DNA of 64,000 nt from Telmatactis stephensoni (Eukaryota > Cnidaria > Anthozoa > Actiniaria > Isophelliidae). Numbering within the stretch: position 1 is the first letter of the stretch; each line of letters begins with the position of its first letter. The notes under the pieces are model-generated. The model searched no databases. It was not told the origin of the DNA and worked only from the letters and a program-made list of their open reading frames with translations. The stretch is from the NCBI GenBank assembly GCA_029948255.1, contig JALIZF010001582.1:186001-250000 (forward strand). Reading direction: 5' to 3'. Positions 1-11,640 of this stretch are shown piece by piece. The position numbers and the translations under genes were made by a program.

Positions 1-973
1 GGGACGGACCCATCAGATTTGAAAGGGGTGGGGTGGGGGGGGGCAATTACCAAAAAAATTAACTAAGAAAAAAATATCGTGCAGAGCAACAGCTCCAAAA
101 AAAAATCGTGCAAGGAAAAGCGGTTTTGCTGACCTTCCCCTTCCCCCCCTCCCCCCCCCCCCTCCTCCACTGAGCATGAAAATGAGGAGTGTCCTCTCCA
201 AAAATATCTTGCAAGAAACAAAGGGTTTTAAAGGCGCTGTCACACTGCAATTTTCTCAGCAACTTGTCTCGCAATGCTTGAAAATGTAGCGTTGCAAGTT
301 GCCGAAGTGAGGTGTTGAATTGCGTCATCTTGGATGATTACAAAAATGTGCGCATGTACTTCTGAAAAATACGCGTTAAAATTGCGAGAAAAGTTGCTGG
401 AGGGGTGATAGACAGTGGAACGACGTTGCAAGTTGCTGCGAGCCGTTGCGAAAGGTAGAAGTGAGTTTGTGCAACGCTGCGCGCAACAAAAAGCATTGCG
501 AAACAATCCCAGTTACAATGCGCAATTCTCCAGCAACCCGCCACGTTGTCCCGCAAGCAAGTTGTTGGAAAAATTTCACAGTGTAACAGCGCCTTTAATG
601 GTAAGGGCAGACAGACAGACAGACAGAAGTGTTTTATTTGGTGTCTTATATAACTAAGGGTGTTCTTACTCTTTCCCCTCCCCTCCCCCCCTCCCCCCCC
701 TCCCCCCCACTGAGGCATCAAAATAGGGGTGTCGCTTAAAAAATATATCCTGCAAGAAGCAAATGCTGTAAATGGGTAGGGGATTTTCCCTGTCACCCAC
801 CCCCCCTCCCCACCCACACCCCCACTGAGCCAGAAAATCAAGGGTGCCGTCAAAAAGAAAAAAAAAGCGTGCAAGCAAATAATGATGAAAAAGAAAATCC
901 TGCGCAGCCACAAAGGGAAAAATAAATATTGCGCACACACAAAATTACCCCCTCCCCTCTAATGGTCCGTCCC
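1..973. mobile_element. Foldback transposon, left edge at window start
   Basis: Terminal inverted repeats are visible: the first bases read GGGACGGACC and positions 964-973 read GGTCCGTCCC, followed inward by matching ATTAGA-like bases. The inside is made of C/G-rich tracts and repeated phrases of the type ATCGTGCAAG or CTTGCAAGA. No coding capacity is seen. A separate element (232-594) is nested in it. It sits in an intron, ending about 25 bases before the exon that starts near 998. The left end may lack one or two bases at the window border. Confidence 0.75.
232..594. mobile_element. TTAA-flanked foldback MITE nested in the first element
   Basis: The ends read AGGCGCTGTCACACTG and, as the reverse complement of the right end, AGGCGCTGTTACACTG. 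Both ends are bordered by TTAA (228-231 and 595-598), the target duplication of the piggyBac/Kolobok type. The interior is rich in TTGCAAGTTGC phrases and has no open frame of note. A half copy of the same end is seen at about 51600. Confidence 0.75.
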
Positions 974-997
974 TAAAGTCCATTTTTTGCTTTAAAG

Positions 998-3900
998 TCA
1001 GAGGCAACCAACAAGATAACAGATCGAAATGAATGTGAAGAATTTGAAAATGACATTGTTGAAATGACAGAGAATCTTCAAAATCTTGAACTTAAGAATG
1101 ACATTTTGCCTACTGAGCTTTCTTTGTATCAGCCATCCTCCCAAGAGTCAAATGAGTCTGGAAGCGACGAGAGTGAAGTTCAAGCTTCAGCTGACCTTCA
1201 GAAAAGACAGTCGTTGGATTCTTTTCTTCTCTGTTCCGGCCTTGAGCCATTTGGAAGTGTTTTAACTCGACCCTGGGAGGATATTACTCAGATAACACGC
1301 ACATATTACACCAAGAAAGTCAGCAAAGTAATCGCAGAAGTCGTTCGAACTGTTGCACCAGGATCTGCAGATTCACTGTGGACCGCTGTACAGAACTCCG
1401 ACGAAGTTACCAAGCAATTAAATGGATCGACTAATACAGGACATAACTTATTGTTTATCATTGCTGAATCTCTTAAACACGCATCAAGTGGTGAAACAAG
1501 ACGCCAACTTCTGAGTTTAGTAAGCAGTGAAGTATCTTACAGCGAACTTCAGAAATATGTACCAAATCTTACTCGTTACCAATACACGGCATCTAGAAAA
1601 CACAGTCTTGAAATTGGCTCTGGGTTGCCAGCGCAGGCAGCCTCCAAGCAAATAAGGGAAAGAGTGGATCCACAGAAGATGGAACATTTTCTTGACTAAT
1701 TATATGTTCTTCAAACATAATACAAGACCTACCATTTGGCCAAAAAACACTAAAACTATCAAATAACACGGAAATAGAAATCCCAAATGTAATACGCACA
1801 TTGGTTCCATCTCGATTAATTGCGCAGTATCAAGAGTACTGCAAAGAAAACTCTTACATCCCTCTTTCACGGACTACCTTATATACCTTGCTTTCACAGT
1901 CCTGTTTGGCATCTGTTAGAAAAAGTCTTCAAGGTCTTGATAATTATGCAGCTGATGGTGGTCGGGCGTTCGACGATCTGATTGATTTGACGGATACACT
2001 TACAAAGTATGGGGCAAATGAGACTAAAATGAACAACGCAAAATATGAGCTAAGAGTCCAAAAGCAATACCTTAAAGGCGATTACAAGGTAAACCGTTAT
2101 GTTGCGCACTTACTATAGTGATTGTGTTTAGTCCTTTTCATTAATAATTCGTTAATTTATCTCATAAAATTTTGTTTTGATGTTATTGATTTATCCAGGT
2201 TCACTCCACTTTAAGCAGTGAGGTACCAGACCATTGCAGAGTTTTTGCGCTTAGCGACCCCAAAGAAAAGTGCTTTAAAAAAAGATGTTTGCATAACCAT
2301 AACCTGATATGTGATAGCTGTGAGCGATTAAAGCAGGTACCCTTTTGAAGTACCGGGACTGAGGGAGTGGTTCATCATAACAATCATTTTTAGACTGGGT
2401 GTCTTATTACTTTTGCAGTCATTGAACTATATATCTGCAGAGACGCATTCCTCAAACATGCCACAGGATGAAAAAGACGATGCAATTTTTTCTGTTCAAG
2501 TTGCTTGTGAGGCAATTCAGAACTGGAAAGCACATCAGTTGCGTATGGTTCATCAAGACACTGCCAGGACCGACATTATAGATTCTCTTGACAAAGATTC
2601 TGTATTGATTGTTCAAGACTTTGCCATGAAATTTCTACCAGCTCAATACAGAGAAACGCAAAAGGAGTTTTTTGGTAAAAGAGGAATATCATGGCACATC
2701 ACAGTATGTCAGACAAAGACCAAAGATGAGCTTTTAGCTCAGACGTTTGTTCATATTGTAGAGTCGGGTTTACAAGACAGCAAGGCAGTGGTGCTTATCA
2801 TGGAAAACGTTTTACAGACATTGAAAAAAGAGCATCCAGAAATAAAAACTGTCTATTACCGACAGGATAATGCCGGATGTTATCATTGTGCCTTTACCAT
2901 TGTTTCTTGCAAAATTCTTAGAGAAAGAACTGGTCTTAACTTGTGCCAGCTTGATTTCTGCGATCCTCAAGGAGGAAAAGGTCCCTGCGACCGAAAAGCA
3001 GCCCAAATAAAATACCACATCAAGACCTACATCAACGAAGGACACTCTGTCACAACTTCCAAAGAGATGAAATCTGCCATCGAGTCACACGGAGGAATCC
3101 CAGGTGTACGCGTCGTCTTTGTAGAATCATCGAACGTAAATACTTCAAAGAGTGATGACAAGTCAAGCGATGTAAAATGGGATGGTATCAGTAGCTTGTT
3201 CAACTTTGTATTCACAAATCAGGGAATAAAAGCTTTCAAAGCCTATGGCATAGGCGAAGGAAAATTTTGGTCTTGGTCGTCATTTGAAGGTAAAAAATCG
3301 TTTGCTATTCACAATCACCTAAACAACAACCGACTGATTAGAACATTTGCTATACTTATTATGATTTGTAATACATACGTATAAATCATACAGACCGCAT
3401 TTACAAGGTTACCCGCGTGCCTTTTTCTTACACCCAATTTCAAAATTACGCGACCTAGTGGCGATGGCTTGTCTGGATTTTAAGCTTCTGTCAATCAAAA
3501 TGTAACGACTAGATTTTGTAAAATTTTAGCTTTCTAAATTCAGAAACAAAACAAACTTGAATTTATTGACAGAACATTTAGTATTTTCTGACTTGATGTA
3601 AATTTAAGCTTGCTTCAGGGAGAACGAATCGAATAGTCGGAGATTTGATTGACGGTAGTAAACAATGAAAGCTATTCAAGTGTCGTCTGGAAAGGTCGCG
3701 TAATTTTGAAAATAGGTGTAAAGCTCGAACTTACATAGCTGACCAAAAGGAGTATGTTTTGGCATCAACAAATAAAGTGTTAGGTGTATAAGGCGAAGCT
3801 AGACTAAATGCGAATTATCGCATGATCGAATATTTGTGTGGCTTTAGTATGACTATAAGAAAATTTCTACCTATATCCCCTTTCAGTCATGTGCGCAGGC

Positions 3901-6900
3901 CGGGGATTTTCACCCGACAACATTAATAGCGGAGCTCCCGCGCGGGCCGAAGGCCCGCGCGAGCGGCACCCATACTTTAGAAACAAAATGGTAACCCATC
4001 GAGTTGATTTTTCATGGACACACAGGGAGCCCAACGGCTGTACGTCCGTCCGTACATACATACATACATACATACATACGTCCGTACATACGTCCGTGTA
4101 CATCGCGATGCTGATTGGCTGATTGCTTTTTGGCGCCAACTTGACGCGCGCTGACACTTTGAAAACTGAAAATTTACAAGTTTCCTTGCAGTTTTAACTT
4201 GCAAAGCTTAAAAGTAGTATTCTCGAAACCTCGTAAAAATTTAGCGATTTTGATGAACTGATTAATCTGTGCCAATCTTGACAGGTTAAAGCGAAAAAAA
4301 CCGTACGTTTGAATTTTTTTCGGGCCTGGTGTCGTTTCAAAAACTGCTCGAAAGACGAAAGACACAGAGGATATTTTCAAAGTTGGACGACTTTTTAGTT
4401 GGATTCGTAGTTTAAAAAAATTCCTCATAATGAATAAGTCATTGAGGATCGTGTATTCTTCGTTTCGTGAAGATGCCTTCAATAAAGCTGCTTAAAAATC
4501 TAGCCAAAGTTGGAAATAAATCAAGAATCGTCTGCATTGAGCGTGAAACAAGGACCAGTATGCTTCGAAAAGACAACAAGGAAAGCACTTCAAGGTAAAG
4601 ACCCTGGCCAGAAAATGATATCAAAAAGTCTCTTGTACCTATATTTGATCTTTTATCTTTGATTTGGGATTGATGACTTAAAAAAAACCTTTTATGCACG
4701 TTGAACTGTGGCCAAGTTTAAAGAAACACTCGATCAAGCCTTACATGAAAATAATGTACAACGACATTTTGTTTTACGGTGAACTTTTTGCACTAGTTCT
4801 AATAATAATAAAATTAGTAAAAAAATTGATTTTGAACTTATTTCAACCCCACTAATGTGTAAATACAGCTCAAGTTTTGGTCTGGAATTTAATGAAACAA
4901 TTGACAGGAAAAAAAGAAGGAATTTTGCCATGCAAACTAGAATTGTTTTTATACTTTATTCATCTGGATGAAGTTGCTCAGTGAGCCCTGTGAAGCCTTA
5001 AATACAGACTGAAAATGCTTAATTCCTTGTTTTCTTGTTATTTCAATTAGCTGTTTTTATAATCACTTTAAATTGTATTATCAGTGTAATCTGGAAGAGA
5101 AAAGTGGGAGACAAGTATTCGCCTAGCTAGTGTGTCATTCTTTTCTACATTAAATAACAAAACAAAATAACAACAACAACCACAAAAAACAAGATGTCAC
5201 AAATATAGTGAAGACAGACAAATCAATATATGTTGTTCTGTAATATTCAGGATGTCGAAAAGGTTTAATTACTTGTATCAATTTAAAAAAATGTTTTGGA
5301 GATTTTGCTTTCTATTTCTGAAAATTATGAACCCTTACAAAGTCAGTTATGAAATCTGACAGTGAATCTGAATATTAAAATTTACTGTAACAAAGGTCAC
5401 TGAGCATACAAGCCCATACAATATACAAACCAAAACCAAAACTTATTTTAAAAATGCTTTTTAAATAATCTTCATTTCAACTTTTTCAATTACCACAGGA
5501 AGCCCAATTCATTTGAATCAAGAACATAAAAAAATTAAAATTGAAATTGGAGCTTTGCTTTTAGGTAGTAGTTGTTTTGAGTTGTTTTACAATTTCATCT
5601 AAAGTCATGATTAGTGTAACCTGGAAGAGAGAATTCTTGTTTCGTGTAAAGACAACTATTTATCAGTGTCATTCTACTCTACATAATAAAAAAAAAACCA
5701 AGATGCCACAATACTGTCAAGACAGAAAAATCTAAATATAATTTTCTGCAATGTCTAATTGTTTAATTGAAGGATGTTGAATTAGGTTCAGTATTTATGT
5801 GAATGAAATCAGTTTGAGGGATTTTTGCATCCTATTTCTGAGAATTATGAAGCACTACTACTAAGTCAATTATAAAATCTGACACAAATATCTGAATAAA
5901 TATCACTATGGTCACTGAGTTGAAAGCCTTATAATTCTCAGGAGACTGAAGGGCAAGAAATAAAGCTTGATCTATAGTCTTTATTTCAACTTTTACAACA
6001 AAATGCAATATTTGTTTGCCTATTACCACAGCAAGCCCAATTCATTTGAATCAAAAACGTCAAAATAAAACAAAGTATTTAAAATTATTATTATATTTAA
6101 ATGGGAGCTCCGCTATTAGGTAGTACCTAATTTTTATATTAGAATGTGCGTACACTCAATGTACCGTCCTCAGTTTTAAAAAAAGGCAAGCTTAGTTCAT
6201 TTTGTATATTTCCTTTCCAGATATCAGTGAAAGTTTTGAGTGGATACCCAGTGACATGGTGGGAGATGGAAATTTTATACCAGTCAAATGCAGATCACGT
6301 GATCCCTCTAAACCAGTGACTGCCGTTTCTTCAGTCAATCAGCCTGACCAACACCCTGTGAGTCAATCGGCAGTAGAAACAAAGAAATTGTTTACCTGTC
6401 CAGAGGACGGTTGTATTAAGTCATACATGACCCATGGTAGATTGGAAAACCACTTGATATATGGGAAACACGAATTTGTTCCTGAGAAAATGAGTTTGAT
6501 CGATCAAGCAAAAGTGAGTTATGCCCAACGCTTGGAGGCAGGAACACAATGTAACGTGACTATACATGATAAGACACCAGTGGAACAAAGTAATTCATCA
6601 AAGGTTTCTGAAGGATGGGCACTTCAGAAAACTGCAAAGAAGCGCACGAGATTTAATGAGAAACAGAAAAAATATCTTGAGAAAAAATTCATAGACGGAG
6701 AGAAATCAGGAAGGAAGTCAAATCCAGCAGATGTTGCTAAGGAAATGAGGTGTCTGAAAGGAAAGGACGGACAGCGTATCTTTACTGTTGATGAGTTCCT
6801 TCGCCCTCAGCAGATTAGCTCATTTTTTTCTCGATTGTCGAGAAAACGAAGAAAAGTTTCTGAATCTGACAAAGAAGCAGAAGTTTATCAAAAATATATA

Positions 6901-7143
6901 TCAACACTATGCAATGAGCTTATAAAATCACTGGAAAGCAACAGCCCAGTAGTACAACACCCAGTCCGATTTTCAAGAAGGAACCTCTGCTCGCTTCAAG
7001 AGAAAGATATCCTGGATTTTAAGATGACTGACTTGCGCAGTATCGTCAACCACTTCAGTATTGAAGTAAAAGGAAGAAAAAAGGTTGACTATTCCAATGC
7101 CGTTGTTGCTTATTTGTCTCTGTGTACTTGCAAAAAACAGTAA
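998..7143 (+). CDS. Transposase-like gene with RNase H-like, C2H2 and homeodomain-like regions (frameshifted, 5' end outside window)
   Basis: Exons read by splice consensus and phase: 998-2088 (acceptor CTTTAAAG; open from its first base, so earlier exons lie to the left), 2199-2336, 2419-3289 and 6221-7143 (stop TAA). Within the first exon the frame breaks at about 1695: codons up to MEHFLD are in one frame and continue as IICSSNIIQ in the next, which suggests a one-base loss. Exon 2 carries a Cys/His cluster (HCRVF to CDSCERLKQ). Exon 3 has hydrophobic strands each followed by Asp (LIVQDFAMKF, YYRQDNAGCYH) and a GGKGPCDRKAA motif, the layout of an RNase H-fold nuclease or transposase. The last exon has one C2H2 finger (C-x4-C-x12-H-x5-H, about 6397-6470), then a basic homeodomain-like stretch (RTRFNEKQKKYLEKKF to QISSFFSRLSRKRRK). 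Catalysis is not shown; the family name is unknown to me. It may be a live or decaying transposon gene or a domesticated one. Confidence 0.6.
3428..3721. mobile_element. MITE in intron of the transposase-like gene
   Basis: Inverted ends of about 28 bases: TTACACCCAATTTC...ACGCGACC on the left and GGTCGCG...AGGTGTAA on the right. The inside is non-coding. The ends resemble those of the element at 52257-52550 (ACACCTATTTC). Confidence 0.75.
3939..3961. repeat. GC hairpin (10-bp perfect stem, 3-base loop)
   Basis: CGCGCGGGCC-GAA-GGCCCGCGCG is a perfect GC stem in AT-rich surroundings. It directly follows the phrase AGCGGAGCTCCC, which recurs in reverse near 6105 (GGGAGCTCCGCT). This suggests both belong to one repeat block filling the large intron. 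Confidence 0.8.
4041..4098. repeat. Microsatellite (CATA)n with CGTC interruptions
   Basis: A run of CATA units flanked by TCCGTACGTCC phrases. Purely simple repeat; polymorphic length is expected. Confidence 0.9.
5080..6128. repeat. Direct duplication of a ~500-bp non-coding unit
   Basis: Two diverged head-to-tail copies, about 5080-5575 and 5609-6128. Shared phrases in the same order include GTGTAA(T/C)CTGGAAGAGA, TGTCATTCT, AAGATG(T/C)CACAA, AAATCTGACA, AAGCCCAATTCATTTGAATC, and a final GGAGCT(T/C)-GCT-TTAGGTAGTA. The unit lies in the last intron of the transposase-like gene. Confidence 0.75.
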
Positions 7144-8712
7144 ATGGGACGAAAAACAGTAAGTGGTAATTTTATAAATAGAAAACTTACAGAACACACA
7201 AGGAATGTCAACAGTTCCCGGCTGAAAATTGATTGTTAGGCCAGCTAAGGAAAAATGTAAACCATTCCAAATTGTAAAATTCTTTCGAGTGAAATATGAA
7301 ACCTACCAGTATGTATTTGATTCGCGCAACAGCAAAACCTGTTCGTTTTTAAATTGCCTTTCAATTACCACCCTCTCTCAGTCTCTCTCTGCTTTTTATA
7401 TATCCTTCTGATTTTTTTCCATGAACTTATTAGAATATTTTATAAAAAATTATAAAGAATTTTATGGATGAGTCCTGTGAGTCGGTCATCTGTCTTGTTT
7501 ACTTAATTTGCATACTATATTCACGTGCATATCTGCACTGCCCAGCCAAGGGATTTTTTTAAAACAGTAATGAATCGAAGATTTTGCACTCAAAATGAAT
7601 CAAAGACAATAACTAGAGCTATTTTGGAAGAATCAAGGATTAATCATCAAGATCAATTTACTTTTGGAGCTCGAAGAGTGATCGAGTGAAATCGAACAAG
7701 ATCACGCAAAAATGCAAATTAGGGCGTAAAGACAATGCTTGGCAAAATGAAAACGTTCCTTGCCCACCTATTTTATTCAGCAGAAATCTGAATCCATCCT
7801 TCTATTTTCCATGGAAACGAAGATAATTGCCAAAAAAGTTAAACTACCTTGATTTTGGCCGTTTTGAATTTGGCCAATATTCAGCCTCAAACGAAATGCC
7901 GAAAATGGTCCATACTCAATCTGCGATAGCTCTGAAAAACCTGAATGTGAAGAAAAAACAGAGATCGCATTTTAAAGAGGAAATATGTATAAACTATCGA
8001 GGAAAAGAACTTTGGAAGGAAATGACTAGTCCGGCGAGGAGAGCATTTCGAAGTTTGACATTTTCCAACCTAATTATGTCAAAATACCCTAACGTATTTA
8101 GAATTTTTTTACGACATAAAAAAATCGTCGTTGACCGATTATTTTCCGCTTTTTGTACTTGTCAGGTGACCGGCTTTATATGGAGGGAAAAATTAGGTAG
8201 GGCGAATTTTGGTCAATTTCCCAGATTTCGCGACCATAAGGCGGATGCTCTCTTAATCTTCAGATCGCTGATAACAGACCAATTTTCATGACACATGATT
8301 ATACCATCAAACCTAATTAGAATAGCTTTCATGGTAAATGAAATTAGTTCACCATGTCTGTTAAGACATTATTTCATTTACCATGAAATACATATGAAGC
8401 TTAATGAAACAAGATTTCAACTGTTTTAGTGGTAACATGCACAAGTCATGTTTTGACCATTATATTTTTAACCTTGTTTAGATAAACCACTTTAAACATA
8501 TTTAGCTGGTTAGTGTGAATCTGGCATAAGATTCAATTTGGCTAGCTACATGTATGTGAATATCTAAATTTGTAGCAATTAAGACCATGTGAAATGTGAT
8601 TGGCTTTGATACTTTTGGAAACATGCCAATAAAGGATGGTTATTTACCAAACCAACTATTGTGTCTACACAAAAAATTGACAAGTATGTTAATTAATTAA
8701 TACTAAGGATCT
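7144..8712. other. 3' flank and intergenic stretch
   Basis: Follows the stop codon of the transposase-like gene. An open frame of 154 codons at 7827-8291 (+) matches no family I know, and its codon pattern is not convincing. A short inverted repeat (TTCATGGTAAATGAAAT near 8330, reversed near 8375) is the only clear structure. Confidence 0.5.
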
Positions 8713-8862
8713 GAATGTACTTACCAAGTATGTTAAACTTCTAATAAAGGCATGTTAAATTCTGAGTTTAATATTTTTTCATGCACATACATGTGGAACT
8801 GTCATATTGACTATTGATACATTTAACATGCCTTTTGAAGTATATACTTGGTAAGTACATTC
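8713..8862. mobile_element. Short foldback element
   Basis: About 45-base inverted ends: GAATGTACTTACCAAGTA on the left, TACTTGGTAAGTACATTC on the right, plus inner CATGTTAAAT/ATTTAACATG arms. The 150-bp whole can fold into one hairpin. Non-coding. Confidence 0.75.
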
Positions 8863-9399
8863 ACCAAAAGGTTGTTATTTACCAATTTATATCCCATGCA
8901 TACATAAAAACTTTAGAAGTACATGTGAATGAAAAATTATGTAAATAGGAAAAGCCAATGAATATAATATTAGTTTGAGTTTACATTGAAGATGTGACAT
9001 TGTTCTTCCTTTCTTATTTATGATTGATACAATAAAATGAATAGTGAGAACTTATATCTATCTATTTATTGATGTTCTTAGGTGTTACAATTTAAATTAA
9101 GTGTGGATCAAATTGAATTTGTTTTAGCCACTAAAACATTACTTATATTGGTGGTGTTTGTTGTATAAATTGCAAATCACTGACATAAATGTTTATAGTT
9201 ATATATATCGATGTTCTCGTTTGTGCGAAAATTGTTTACTACCTATAAATCAGCTAAGTTATTTATCGTTCTTGGTACAAGCTGGAATGGATAGATGAAT
9301 TTGTGTAACATTTAATTTTGATTTAATGGGAAATGTTTAATAAAGGGCGAATCAATAATCTTTGTTTCTTGAATAGGCGTAGATGTTTCTATAAAATGA

Positions 9400-10118
9400 C
9401 TGATTTTCCTGAAAGGTTGTTTTGCAAACAATGTAACATGGTTTTAGATGTTCAAGATCTGTCTTATAAGATGAAGACTGATTTATTGATTTTCCTATAA
9501 CAGTGTTTTAACTTTTGTAAACGGTGAAACACTGACATGCTGTTAGAAGTGTGGTACTAGATCAAGCAGTGCTATATTAAAAGGAAAACTGATTTGTTGA
9601 TTTTCTTGAAAAGTATTTTGTGACTTTCGTAAACGGCGAAACACTGACATCAGTTTTTAAAAGTGCCGTACGGATCTGTCCTATTAGAAGATTACTGTTT
9701 TATTGATTTAACTGATCGAGTGAGTGTGATTTTTGTAAACGGCGAAACACTGATATGAGGTTTTTGAACTGCCGTAGATTTGAACTATAAGAAGATGACT
9801 GTTTTATTGATTTAACTGAGTGTTTTGTGACTTTTGTAAACGGCGAAACACTGACATGAGGTTTTTGAACTGCCGTAGATCTGTCCTATAAGAAGATGAC
9901 TGTTTTATTTATTTACTGAGTGTTTTGTGACTTTTGTAAACGGCGAAACACTGACATCAGGTTTTAAAAGTGCCGTACGGATCTGTCCTATAAAAAGATG
10001 ACTGTTTTATTGATTTAACTGAGTGTTTTGTGACTTGTAAACGGTAAAGCACTGACGGCTTGGTTTTTGAACTGCCGTAGATCTACCCTATAAGAAGATG
10101 ACTGATTTATTGATTTTC
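9400..10118. repeat. Tandem array, ~103-bp unit, about six copies
   Basis: Unit landmarks in order: CTGAGTGTTTTGTGAC, TTTTGTAAACGGCG, AAACACTGACAT, GAACTGCCGTAGATCTG, CCTATAAGAAGATGACTG, TTTATTGA. Copies begin roughly at 9493, 9601, 9707, 9811, 9912 and 10015, with a diverged leader at 9400. In most units AGTGTTT and AAACACT can pair as a 7-bp stem around a ~20-base loop. The outer copies are more diverged than the inner ones. No open frame runs through. Confidence 0.85.
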
Positions 10119-10308
10119 CTGACATCGGAATAAGTTTTATCGAAACATCAATGTTTTTTGAATTATTGTTGATGCAAAACTCTAAAGTCGACTTAATAAT
10201 AACAGTGAAACATATTAATGAAACAAATATGTTATAAATAAATGTATGCTACCACAAGGGTTTAGTTTTTTAACTAGGATTTTCAAAGAATGAGAAATTA
10301 TACATAGC

Positions 10309-10734
10309 TTTTCACCATCAGTTACCAACGGAAAAACATTACCGATGGTGACCGTGACACAAATGCTTCAAGCGCTTTAGAAAAGCCCAAAATTAAAACA
10401 ATATAGTACCAAATCACTTCTACTAAACATTAAAATATCTTGTTTTTGTTAAACTTTAATTTTTAATAGATAGACTTACTTACAAAGAGAAAATTCACCA
10501 TCAGTACCGACGGTCACGGTGCCTGTGCTGCCTTGAGTAAATTATAATATATTCATGTTTACCAAAGGGTGACCAATTCTGCCAAAGGGTGACCATGCAG
10601 TGAAACGTGAGTCGGTGACGAGTTGTATAATAAGTGATATGCATTTTAATGAAGAAGATGATAATATATTCATCGCTGGTGCATATTAATTACTTTCACC
10701 ATCTGTACCGACGGTAACCGTCGGTACAGATGGT
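10309..10734. repeat. Repeat block ending in a perfect 37-base palindrome
   Basis: Positions 10698-10734 read ACCATCTGTACCGACGGT, one A, then the exact reverse complement (18 + 1 + 18). Imperfect relatives occur upstream: ACCATCAGTTACC...CCGATGGT near 10314-10350 and ACCATCAGTACCGACGGTCACGGT near 10498-10521. Confidence 0.85.
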
Positions 10735-10779
10735 CTATTTTGGACATTCTTGCACAAGTTAAGATGTATACACATGCAA

Positions 10780-11640
10780 TATCATTCTAAAGCCTGTTTT
10801 TATGCTAGCAACATAACTACTAGTGCAAGCAACATATGAAGACTCATTTATGTACTGCTCATTAGCAGTGCTTGCCGTTTCACTTGTGACATAAGCATAA
10901 GCACAAGCAACATACACAGACTCAGTAATGTACTGCTTATTAGTAGTGCTTTGTTTTTCCACTAATGACAGGTGTAAGCACAAGCAACATAAACAGACTC
11001 AGTAATGTACTGCTTATTAGCAGTGCTCGTCTTTTGACAATTGCAGGGTTCGTACACCCAGATAATTCAATAAATCCAGGAGTTTCAAGGAGGATTTTCA
11101 GATTATTTTCAGGAGTTTTCTACAAATTTTTCACTAGTCCACTGAAGCAAAATACTTTTGCATAACGTTTTTACTGACTGAGTTAAGGAATGTAAACGGA
11201 GCTTTTATGCAAATACAATATTATGTGCACTGGGTAAATATACACTTATTCATTTCTGTTTTCCTGGAATTTCAAGGACTTTTCAGGCAGAAAATAAAAA
11301 TTCAGGATTTCCAGGAGGCGTATGAACCCTGCTATCGTTAAGCAAAAACATGAGCAATATAACATGACTCAGTAGTGAACTAATTATTTTAGTTTATGTA
11401 GCCCTCCTTAATTTCTATGAAGGCAGGGCTACAACAATAGCTTTTGCCAATGATTGTGGGCCCTGTGTTTTTACAAGTGACACATGTACTAGTGTAAGCA
11501 ACATTTACAGACTCTGTGATGTAGTCCTTAATTTATAATGAATAATAATAGACAAACTTCTATAGTGCACGCTCCATATGAATTAGTATCAGCACTCATT
11601 AACAGTGCTTGTCTCTTTTCACCTCTGTGTGATAAATGTG
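10780..11640. repeat. Dispersed minisatellite, ~75-bp unit
   Basis: The recurring phrase order is AGCACAAGCAACAT, ACAGACTCAGTAATGTACTG, CTTATTAGCAGTGCTTGT, then a pyrimidine-rich CACTTGTGACATA. Two good copies (about 10890-10970 and 10975-11035) and several partial ones to 11640. Similar phrases reappear at 49165-49275. Split by the element at 11044-11331. Confidence 0.75.
11044..11331. mobile_element. hAT-like MITE (CAGGGTTCGTAC ends)
   Basis: Ends read CAGGGTTCGTACACCC and GGCGTATGAACCCTG. Inside are AGGAGTTTCAAGGA and TTTCAAGGACTTTTCAGG phrases typical of such non-autonomous elements. I see no clean target duplication. Inserted in the minisatellite block. Confidence 0.7.

Noticed and set aside
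7827..8291. 154-codon open frame (+)
   Set aside because: No recognisable motif, no splice partner, AT-rich with an unconvincing codon pattern. Possible but unsupported.
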